This document shows, in pieces, positions 48,885 through 58,555 of a stretch of DNA of 64,000 nucleotides. The notes below the pieces were generated by a model that saw nothing but the letters and a program-made list of their open reading frames with translations, was not told the DNA's origin and made no database searches. The position numbers and the translations under genes are program-made. The first letter of the stretch is position 1. Each line of letters begins with the position of its first letter. The stretch comes from Viola odorata (Eukaryota > Streptophyta > Magnoliopsida > Malpighiales > Violaceae), in contig OY829538.1 of the NCBI GenBank assembly GCA_963691705.1, positions 51,363,151 to 51,427,150 on the forward strand, read 5' to 3'.

Positions 48885-51800
48885 ATGACCAGGAGATCTG
48901 CACCAGACCTTCTACCCCTCGACCACGAACTCACGAAGACAGAGAGAGAATTTCGGAGACAGGCCGGAGCAACCTCTAGAAGAGTAATTCCCCGTCCTGC
49001 CCTCGACAGTCAAACCTCTAGTCAGACCGGTCCCGACAATCATCTTTATCCCGACCTCGACAACCCAGTAGTTGTCTATCCCGAGATACCCATTATGGCA
49101 GACCGTCCTAATATCGACAATCCTCCGCAGACCATTGAGGACCTCAATGGTGCCCCCGAAACACCCAACACTTGTATCGTTTGGCCCACTGTTCCTCATG
49201 ATTGGACGCTCAAGTCCGCAGTCATGCACCATCTACCCCTCTTCCGTGGTGTTCCAAAGGAAAATCCTCACCGCCATCTTCAGCAATTGCACTCTATTTG
49301 CGACGCCATGAAGCCGGCCAATGTCAGTATTGAGCACGCCAAACTCCGAGCCTTCATGTGGTCTTTGAAAGATGATGCCCTAGACTGGTTCTATGATCTA
49401 CCCCCAAACTCCATCAATTCTTGGGCTGAAATGTCAAAATTCTTCACCAAAAAATATTACCCATCAGAAATGGCTAATGTAACTCGCAAGCAATTGGTGT
49501 CTATAGTCCAGAGGAAAGAAGAAGATTTTGGTCAGTACCATGAGCGCTATAAAAAGATGCAAGCTATGTGCCCCTCACACAACCTTACCGAGCATGCCCT
49601 CATCCAATATTTTTGTGAAGGTCTCAAAGCTCGTGACAAGGCATTGCTCAATGCCGCTGCTGGTGGTGCTATCACAAGACTTACCCCTGTCGCCGCTAAG
49701 GCCACCATAGAGTTAATGGCAAGGAATTGCATACCCGAGGAAAGTAATCATCCAGGGCAAGATGCCCAAGTGGCCGCGATGTAGACCCAATTTACCGCTA
49801 TGATGGGCATGCTTCAGAACATGGCCCCCGGACAGATAGTTCAGGTCAAGACCTGTCAGATATGCAACATGACCGATCATCCAACAGATGCGTGCCCGCA
49901 TATCCCCGATGAAATTCAGAGTATCAACGCCATTGGAAATTACAATCAGGCCCCATACGGACAGAATTACAATCAGGTGTGGAGACCACCAAACTCCGGT
50001 TGGGTCAGCCATCAACAAGCGTCTGGACCAGGGCAACCAATGCAGCACAATCAGTACATGAATCAGGCCCAGCCATCTTTCAACGCCCAAAACTTCAAGC
50101 CTAGACCTACCCATCCCAACAACCAACAACCTTTCTATCAGACCGATCAGGGCCAGACCTCCAATTCTTCTGCCCCGCCGGTTGATGAGGTAGCTCACTG
50201 TAGGAACGCCATCACTGATCTACAAAAACAAATGAGCATCATGTCTGATCTACAAAAACAAATGAGCATAATGGCCGCGGACATGAAAGAATTGAAAAAC
50301 CAAGGCAGATTGCCGCCCCAGACTGAGGCCAACCCAAAGCACAATGTGTGTGCTATGACTCTTCGCAGTGGCTACGTCTTGCCCCGTCCAGAGCATCTAG
50401 GCCTCGACGTCGAAAAATCCTTCCCAGAGCATCTAGGCCTCGACGTCGAAAAGTCTCCTGAATCTGAAATCTTGCCCAAGAAAATACCCAAAGCCAAGTT
50501 TATTGGGCCTAAACTTCCAGAAGTGATGGAGGACCGCATTAGATCTCCACGAGGGATGGCTCCACGAGGTGACACGAGCCCACAAGAATTTACCCAAGAG
50601 TATATACACAAGATCCTCGAGCCGCCCTTTCCTCAAAGGCTCGTCAAGACCAAGAAGAAGGAAGAGTATCAAGAAATCCTTGATATGTTCAGCAAAGTCC
50701 TCGTCAATATCCCATTTCTCCAGGCCATCAAAAATGTGCCCCGCTATGCCAAGTTCCTGAAAACGCTTTGCACTAACAAATGCAACTTGGCCGGGGTAAA
50801 CAAGATAAGTGTGGGGGCGAATTTCTCTGCCATTATCCAACAGAAGATCCCTCCAAAGTGCGAAGACCAGGGCATGTTTGTCCTCCCCTGCACGATAGGG
50901 ACAGTCAGTATTGGCAAGGCCATGTGTGATCTAGGGGCTGGCATTAATGTCATGCCCTTGACGATTTTCAACCGTCTTGGCCTAGGACCCCTCGAGCCAA
51001 CCCCGCTTGTCATCCAATTGGCCGATCGTTCCGTAATTCGCCCCGAAGGTGTAATTAAGGACGTCTTGGTCCAAGTAGGCGACTTCCTATTTCCCGCAGA
51101 CTTCTATGTCATTGCCATGGAGAATGAAGAATCCGCTAAAGCCACAGATGTTCTTCTAGGGCGACCATTTTTGGCTACAGCCAGGGCCAAGATAGACGTT
51201 CATGACGCATCTATCTCTCTTGAGTTTGATGGAGAAATCATTAAGTTCACCATGATGGAAGCCGTGCAATATCCTTCTAATCTTGCTTGTGTTAATTTTG
51301 CTGATACGATCGATCCTTTGGTTGATAAAGTTACTGACTTGAATTCTATTGAACCTTTTCAGTCTGCCCTCGACAGAAGCGTCACGCCAGCAAGATTGGA
51401 CGTCTTGGCCTCGACAATTCAGACTCCACCAGAATTACATGAAGTCACTGCCGTGTTAGAAGAGCATTCAAATGTTGACGTTGTAGACCTTATTGCTACA
51501 CAAGTTTCCAATCTTGACGCGGACGACTCTATCCAGCTTGCCCTAGACAGAACTATTTCACCCGTCGCACTAGACCCTTTGGTCTTGACACTTATGACTT
51601 CAGAGCACTCAATTGTTGATATTATTGACCCTATTGTTACACAAGTTTCTGATCTTAACGCTGACAACTCTGTACATCTTGCCCTCGACAGGAACATCAC
51701 TACAAATTCAGTGTCTGCCCCTTCTTTTGTGCAGGGCCCTAAGTTGAAGTTGAAGAGCTTGCCCTCGCACCTCAAGTACGCCTACCTTGGCGAACATGAC

Positions 51801-52352
51801 ACACTCCCGGTGATCATCTCTAGCAAGCTTGATCCAGATGCGGAGCGCGAGCTGGTGTCGACACTCAAAGGATACCACGAGGCCCTTGGATGGACGGTTG
51901 TCGACGTTAAGACACTTGACCCAGCTCTTTGCACTCCTCAACTAGCCATGACTCCAGCTGTCTTGACCACTTTTGAGGCTACGGTAACCCCCGCCTCAAC
52001 TGCTACTGCTACTTCCTTGACCATCGAGGGCAAGACGCCCAATGATAACCCAACTCCACAACCTGCCCAAGACACGGCTAAGACTAACACTCACCACGAT
52101 AAGTTGCTCTCTTCTAAAACCTTTGATACTGGACAAAAAGTTTTACTTTATAATTCTTGTCTTAGGCTCTTTTCCAGAAAGTTGAAGCAAAAGTGGACTG
52201 GCCCTTACCGTGTCACGAAGTTGTATGATCATGGTGTAGTCGAGATTCAGAGTATGGACACGGGCCTCATTTCCAAAGTGCGTGACCACAGATTGGAACG
52301 ATTCCACGAAGGTTTCCACCCCCTGGTGGCAGACCCACCAGTCTTGCCCTAG
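48885..52352 (+). pseudogene. Athila-type gag-protease fused to integrase tail, one stop
   Basis: ATG at 48885. One frame runs to the TAG at 52350-52352, broken only by a TAG at 49782. The gag domain (about 49180-49730) has LPLFRGVPKENPHRHL, LRAFMWSLKDDALDWFY and FFTKKYYPSEMANVTRKQL, then a CCHC knuckle (CQICNMTDHPTDACP, about 49856) and a Gln/Asn-rich linker. An aspartic protease carries DLGAGINVMP (about 50928) and LLGRPFLATA. After KYAYLGEHDTLPVIIS the RT, RNase H and integrase core are missing. A Thr/Ala-rich spacer leads to the integrase C-terminal WTGPYRVTKLYDHGVVEI (about 52195). The central 51300-51720 segment is a threefold repeat (ALDRS/ALDRT/ALDRN). It would supply capsid and protease at most. 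Confidence 0.9.
51300..51720 (+). repeat. Internal threefold protein-coding repeat
   Basis: Three diverged copies, each with an IxDPxVxxVxDLNxxxxxxxALDR core and GCCCTCGACAG / GCCCTAGACAG at its end, lie between protease and integrase tail. Spacing is about 165 and 130 bp. Confidence 0.7.
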
Positions 52353-52359
52353 ACGCCTA

Positions 52360-55198
52360 AAATCGTCCGGGCCTGGACGAAAAAGATGGCCGGTCAAGGA
52401 GGCATTTCATCGCGCCTCATTTAATATTTTTTCCTCGTATCTCTCTTTTAGATAATTATTTCCGTTATTCCTATATTTTATTTTATTTTTATTTTTATTT
52501 TTACTATTATCATTTTTCTTATGTATTATTCCTTTATCTCCTTTTAATTTTTCCTTCCTTGTTCGTTTTATTTTTTCCCTCTTCTCCATCCTTTTTTTCA
52601 AATTTTGAAGTGCAGGTTGCGCGGATCCAGCCAAAGCGCGCCACGCGTCTCCAGCGGAAGCGCGACACGCGTCCTCTCCCTATCCAGATCCACAATCCGC
52701 CTCGTCCTCTCAGGCGGAGACACGTGTCACGCAATCCGCGAAGCCCAATCCGCGCGCCACGCGTGTTCAACGCGTCATCCAGACAGTCAACGCGTCCTTA
52801 TCCAGAATCAAGGCGACGGCCAACCAGCACGCGACACGTGTCACGCGATCCGCGCGCCCAATGCCCGCGTGCCACGCGGCAGCTGTCATCCAACCCGCCT
52901 TATCCGCAATCCAGCTTGCGCCCAACCAACGCATGCCACGCGTCCCGTAATCCGCCTCAGCCAATGACGCGATGCCACGCGTCCCGTAGTATGTCCTCCA
53001 GCCATCACGCGGCATGTGGCAGCTCCTCATCCACGTGTCGCCGCGTCATCAAGATCCGGAACACCCAACCACAACGCGGCACGTCATCCTGAATCCGCGT
53101 CCCACCTCACCGGCCACTCACGTCGCGCCACTTACCCATTTTTTCATTTTTATTTTTATTTTTCTTTTCCCTCCCTCTCTTCCAACGTCCATCTTCCTCC
53201 CTTTCTAGTTTCTCCCTCACTCCATCTTCCTCCCTTGAAACCCTAGCCACACACTAACCATTCACCATATCCCTCAAAAAAATCCACAAAAATTAAAATG
53301 GTGGCCCACAAAAAACACATCACCCACCAGCTCGTCACCCCCCAGCCGTCAACCCCCGATTCCGGCCACTCCCACTCTCGCCACACCGACCTAGGGCCAA
53401 AAAATGAGAAAGCTGCCGACGCCGGTAAGCCCTCCAACTCCCAGCCGTCGTCCGATGAAGACCTAAAAGTCACCGGATCTAAGCCGGCGACCTCCACCAT
53501 CACTAGATCCGGCCGGTCGGCAATGCACCATCGCCCTAGGGCACTCCACAACATTCTCCTATCCCTTCCCCCTTCCCTTGAACTCCTTTTATGATCTGAA
53601 CTCTCTTGTCTGTTTTGTGCATCTCTCTCACATTGAGGGCAATGCGAAGCTTCAGTGTGGGGGAGGATTTATGTGTTTGTGTGACATGATTTGTATATAT
53701 TTGATTGCATGCTTTGTGCAAAAATTTAAAATTTTTTGGATTTTCACTTTAAAGGATTTTGCTAATTTGGTATCACTGCCCAGTTTTAAAACCCCCTTTG
53801 TATGGACACACTTTTGACTTATGAGCACATAGAAATGAACTGCCTTTCATGTTAGTCTTGCCCTAGATCTTGCATGCTTTGTCTGCTAGCTCTTACAACC
53901 TGCATCTGCACTAAACATCAGCAATCATCTATAGCACCTTGTGAGCATTTGAGCCTAAACAGTTATATTTTTCATGTGTGATTCAATGCTTAGCTAGGCA
54001 CTCAACTAGGTTTGCATGAGACCCCTGGGTATGGGCACCATCAATCTTAGGAAAGCAACAAAAAGACGAGAAAAATGAACTTTGCATCTTTGTTTTCTTT
54101 TGCCTTTGCTTTCTATCCCTTCTCTCTTTCTTCATCTTGCCCCAGACATCTTCTCATTTCCTCCTCATTTCTCTCTTCTTTATCCACTTGTTCTCACTTT
54201 CCTTAATCCCTTTTCCTTGGCAGGTGAGCGGTATTTGTCAGAGGTGGCGGGCTAGATGATCAGCAAAGCCTAAGTGTGGGGGAGACCGACAAGAAGGTGT
54301 AGATGCCGAAAAAGGTCTAGGGCAAAGTCATCAAGCCCTAGCCGAAGTAAGTTGGCAAAATCCTTGAGCTAACTCAATCTTCATCAGGTGAAGTTTGTCG
54401 AATTCGTTTTCATCTTTTAAAAAAAATAAAAAAAAATAAAAAAAAATAAAAAATTCAAAACCAGAAATAAAGCAAAGAAAAGAAAGTCTTATCTGGTTTC
54501 AAAAAAAAAAAAAGGAAAGAAAACCGAAAGAAGGCAAAGGTGCGAACAAGAAAAATGAAGTATTGTCAGCATGGCTCCCAAGAGAAGAACTCCCCCAGAC
54601 GAAGAACTTCGTCTAGCCCTCGACTGTCTGCCCTTGACGGATACTGCCTCACCGTTTCATCTCCATCCGGTTTTTTTTTCCGTTCTATTCTCCTTCTCTT
54701 TTCCTTCCTCTTTGTGCTCTTTGTATATAATATATCCTTTTGCTTTTCCTATTTTCTTTCTTTCTTTCTTTCCCTTTTCTCTCCATATTCTTCATATTCT
54801 CTATACACCTTTCCTTTCAATCCTTTTTTATGGTGCAAAGTTCATTTCTGATTGTTGATTGCCTAAGCATGTGGATTTTAACTCGGGTTGATGTGCAAAT
54901 TGTGTTGTGTGTCTTGTTAATTTTGCATATTTGAGTGATTACACACCGAGCCTAGTTGAGTGTGAGTGTAAACACTTGCCCTGGTGAGGATTGCTGATGC
55001 CAAGTCTGATGTGGTAAAGTTTCTTCATTAGGGTCGTTATCCTAATGATTTGATGCAGAGTTATCTAGGCGGAGTATGTCTTGACATGGTTAGGGCTGAT
55101 TGTTTGGTTTGTTAATTCTTGTGCTATGGTTGGTTGTGCTTGTCTGTGTCTTGGGGTGTGTTTTCCTTTTTGATTGCTCGAGGGCGAGCAATGGGCAG
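52360..55198 (+). other. 3' non-coding region of the Athila-like element
   Basis: After the stop codon come a pyrimidine/AT tract (52430-52600), a CpG-rich block (52610-53100), a 98-codon frame at 53298-53594 (basic then Ser/Thr-rich, no family), then Athila-type boxes (ATTGAGGGCAATGCG, AGTGTGGGGGAGG at 53630-53670), A-rich and pyrimidine tracts, and a polypurine tract at the right LTR. No envelope-like frame is recognised. Confidence 0.7.
52615..53090 (+). repeat. CpG-rich block of repeated ACGCGT / ACACGTGT words
   Basis: About a dozen GCCACGCGTC, GACACGTGTC and GCGGCA words occur in 475 bp. They form irregular repeats separated by ATCCGC and CCAGC spacers. The composition is far more GC-rich than the surrounding sequence. 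CGCG and ACGTG cores match known plant CAMTA and bZIP target cores. Confidence 0.75.
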
Positions 55199-55210
55199 TG
55201 TGGGGGAATT
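55199..55210 (+). promoter_or_regulatory. Polypurine tract of the Athila-like element
   Basis: TGTGGGGGAATT directly precedes the right LTR start TGATATGATG, the expected plus-strand primer. Confidence 0.85.
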
Positions 55211-56810
55211 TGATATGATGCCTTTTTATGCATGTTTTTCCCTCTCTTTTAGGTCTAATTTCACACTTGATACTACTAATTTGGCTTGTTTTCCAACCAC
55301 TTTGTAGATTTGGGCTAAAGGGAGAAACTTGCTGAAAAGCGCGCCATTTGGATGCTTTTTTGCTGATCTTTCATCGTCGAGCCCTAGATGCATTTTGTCG
55401 TCGAGACCTACTGTCGGGGCCTAGACGAGATCTTATGTCTAGGCCTAGACGAAGCACGTGGATGTTTCTTTTCGGATGACGCTTGGCCGAAGATGCTAAA
55501 AAGATTCTAGCGGGATTCCATGTGCAAATCATCCAGCTCATCAGAGAATATTCCTCTATACCATTTTGTCCCCTAGTGGGGTTGTTAGGCTATATATAGA
55601 ACCTTAACTTTAGGTTAAAGGAGGCTACTCTTTAGTATATTTATCATCTTTTTAGGGTTTTCAATCATTGTAGCCACCTCTCTAACATTGGGATTTGTTC
55701 TTCCCTTATTTTTCCAGAAATTGGAGCCCCAAGCTCCAATTAGTTTTTAATCCAGATTTTCGTTTTCATCTGCACCTCTTCTCTGTTTATGTTGCTTTCT
55801 CCATCTATCTTGTGCATGATTTCCAGCATGAGTGGCTAAATCTCTTAGTCTTGGCAGGGGTGTTTTAAGGATTGCAAGAGGATAGTTGGGAGGTCAAAGT
55901 GTTCTTAAAACGTGTTCATTGTTGTATCCGCTTTCTTGCCATTTTATTGTCATTTCGTGTGAGATTTGTTGGTAGTTTGATCACCTATTTGCATGTTTCT
56001 CATGAATATTGTCATCTCCATGGTAATAACTAACGTGAGGCCATGGAATAGAGTAGGCACCTGGTCCAGAGTCACCATGTCGTTTGGTCCAATCTGGCTA
56101 GGGCAAGAAACCGGTTAGGGCAGACTTCTCAGTGTCTAGCCCTAGACGTGTCTTCTCTCCACTTCACGGGCCTGTGTGTATGACCCATAAGCGTACCTTG
56201 GGCACAGTGTCACGGCCACTCCCATAAGCGTACCTTGGGAGTGACTTCTCTTAAGAAGAGAAGTAGGGAATCTCCGTGAAAACAGGGTTCCTATAGCACG
56301 TCTATGGCGTGAACGCAGTCTATCCTTGCACCGATGACCGACTAGACCTCGACGCAATCCACCGTCTACCCCTGCTAAGATTTCTCCTTTTATCTGATTT
56401 AGTATCTTTACTTACTTTGTTATTATCTTTATTACACTTGTTAGTCTTTACCATTTTTATTGATATTCGCTTGCTTTATTTTCGTTCCCTTTTTATTTAA
56501 TTATTTCATTTGTCTAGTGTTACTTGTTATTTGCATATTTATTCTCTGTCTCAACATCAACTGCCATCGTTGGCTAGATTCGTCTAGACCGACCAAACCC
56601 CCCCCCCCCCCCCCCCCCCCCCTTGTGTTACTTTTATGTCTGTTGCATTTTCATCCTTATCATACATTTAGGGCAAGATTAAATTTAGTCCTTCATTTTC
56701 CCTGTGGTTCGACCCTGACTTGCTGCTATATTCATTAATTTGTGCATCTAGCCTATCAGGAACTTTATAAATACTCTATTACTTTTGACGCGCGTTTCGA
56801 CGGCGCGCCA
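55211..56810 (+). repeat. Right LTR of the Athila-like element
   Basis: Matches the left LTR with only a few substitutions and a longer C run (about 56598-56621). TATATATA is at 55591-55598 and GTCTAGGCCTAGAC at 55437-55450. It ends GGCGCGCCA before TGGCC. Confidence 0.93.
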
Positions 56811-57363
56811 TGGCCCTAGAAGGCACCTTAAACCTGTTTTGTGCTATTGACATAAACTTTCTAAACCCAGCTCTCTCTACAAAACTAAATGAAAGTTCAT
56901 CCTCAATTATCATACGTCCTAAGGCCTTTACACAAGCATCTTGATCAAATTTCCAAGATCCTACACCCTTACTCCCACCATCAGTTACACTCATATCAAT
57001 TTCAGTTTGTCTACGGTCAAATGTGTGTGGTACTTGTTTACAGTTTTTCATATGATTTTTCAAAGCAGCTGTGCCATGTACTTTTGGGTCACAACCAATA
57101 AGTGCATTACAAAATCTGCACTTACCTTTTATGTCACCATCTTCATCCTCAATTTTGTCAAACTGCTTCCACGCTAAAGATCTTGGAACTATGGCCTTTC
57201 TAGCTTTTTTTTTCTTTGCTACTCTAACAGAAGGAGAACGAGCAGCATCAGGTGAGGGAGCAACAACAATGACAGGAGCAGCCACATCAGGAGCAGCAAC
57301 AATTTGAGGAGGAGCAGCAACAATTTGAGGAGCAGCAACAGTGTCAAGTTGCTCCATTTTCAT
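56811..57363 (-). pseudogene. hAT transposase N-terminal part with BED zinc finger
   Basis: Minus-strand ATG at 57363. A low-complexity Ala/Pro/Val stretch (repeated QIVAAP) and a basic KKKKARKA segment precede a BED finger: SLAWKQFDKI, CRFCNALIGC and HMKNC. The frame continues through ERAGFRKFMSIAQNRFKVPSR to the point where the LTR element entered. With one TGGCC copy removed the reading frame would continue into the part at 45596-47234, up to the A-run frameshift. BED fingers bind transposon ends. Confidence 0.9.
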
Positions 57364-58469
57364 AAAGCTGAAACAAAAAAAAGAAATCAATAATTGAAAT
57401 TTGAACCAGAAAATCAATGGCCATACGAAACAGAGATGCAAACATAGCAATGTGGCAAAATCATTTTATACTTTCAACCAGAAAATCAAACATCATAAAT
57501 AAAAGCTAAATGAACCAGAAAAATTAACTAAACATCATAAATAAAAGCACACTTAATCCCATCAGGATTGTTCCAATCCAAACTCCTGTTACATTTTCCA
57601 AAAAAAGAACATCACATGCTGTAATATAACAGTTGTAATTGCTCCACAACATTGTTACTGGATAGTAAACATTAATCAATTACACAATACTATTGGTACA
57701 TACTTGATATGAAGAGGAGAGGGGCCAACAAAGTAGACAGAAGTGAAGTTAGGATTCACATTTTCATCAACGTTACATACTTATCCCATGTCCTCAATGT
57801 CCTTTCAACAAGAAAAATAAACTAAACAAACAACCATAATTATCAAACATAATCAATGTTCTTTCAACCAGAAATTTCAAAATTAGGGTTTATACTTTCT
57901 AAGAAATTTCAAAATTAGGGTTTCTTTCTAAGAAATTAATGTTTATTAGATCGATTAGCTACTTACCAATACAAAAGGGAGTGTACGAGCTGGCCGGTGC
58001 CCGGTGGAGGAGAAGCAGCGCCGGACTGAGCGAGAGAGGAGAGATCGATTGAGATTTGAGCCGCTGCGACCGAGATGGAGAGAAGATGAGGGTAAGTTCG
58101 GTGGGTGGTAGTGGTGGCGGTGGGTGGTGGTGGTGGAGGAGGAGGGGGGTGGTGGAGGAGGAACGAGATGATGAGGATTGAGGGATTTGGAAAACGTATC
58201 GTACGAGAGGGAGAGGGCTTCTGGATGAGGAAAGGAATTAAGGAAATGACAATTAATAAAAAAAATGCTTATATAGTGGGTAGGAAAGTTCGGTTAGTTC
58301 GGTTAACCGAACTTTTCCTATCCACTATCTGAAACCGAACCGAAATAAAGTTCGGTTTCGGAAAAACCGAAACCGATAAAACAGAAACCAAAATTCCGAA
58401 ACCGAATAAGCGAAATTCCGGTTTCGGAATTTCGGAATTTCGGATAGTGATATCCGATGAACAGGCCTA
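57364..58469 (-). other. hAT 5' region and subterminal repeats
   Basis: Non-coding leader of the transposon. It includes A-rich sequence with repeated AACCAGAAA words, a GGTGGTGG-rich stretch (58100-58160) and, next to the terminus, clustered TTCGGTTAACCGAA / GGTTTCGG motifs. Confidence 0.7.
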
Positions 58470-58477
58470 GCTATATT
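58470..58477 (+). repeat. hAT target-site duplication GCTATATT (right)
   Basis: Perfect second copy of 44863-44870. It shows that 44870 and 58478 were adjacent before the hAT element landed. Confidence 0.95.
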
Positions 58478-58555
58478 GGCGAAACTACTTACTAGCATCA
58501 AAAATTAGACCTGGATCTAGGGTTCTAGTCCCATTTTCAAAGCCACTGCCCATGT

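Larger units (their letters stand above)
47235..56810 (+). mobile_element. Athila-like Ty3/gypsy element lacking RT and integrase core, 9576 bp
   Basis: Two nearly identical LTRs (1591 and 1600 bp), a TGGCC TSD, a tRNA-Asp primer-binding site and a GTGTGGGGGAAT polypurine tract define the element. It carries Athila-type gag and protease fused directly to the integrase C-terminal tail. Reverse transcriptase, RNase H and the integrase core are absent, so it should need helper proteins. Its LTR similarity suggests recent insertion into the hAT transposase gene. Confidence 0.93.
44871..58469 (-). mobile_element. hAT DNA transposon (about 4.0 kb) containing a nested LTR element
   Basis: Ends TAGGGGTGTTCATCGG and, inverted, TAGGCCTGTTCATCGG form short imperfect terminal inverted repeats inside the 8-bp TSD. 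A minus-strand transposase is split by an LTR element at 47235-56810. Both ends carry dense CGGTTTCGG / TTCGGTTAACCGAA motifs (44880-45020 and 58280-58460), typical of transposase-binding subterminal repeats. The transposase has frameshifts, so this copy is probably non-autonomous now. Confidence 0.93.

Noticed and set aside
52559..53092. 177-aa Arg/Ser-rich frame
   Set aside because: It runs through the CpG-rich repeated block. GC-rich sequence has few stops, and the product is low complexity with no domain.
57071..57307. Plus-strand frame over the BED finger region
   Set aside because: Shadow of the hAT transposase frame on the minus strand.
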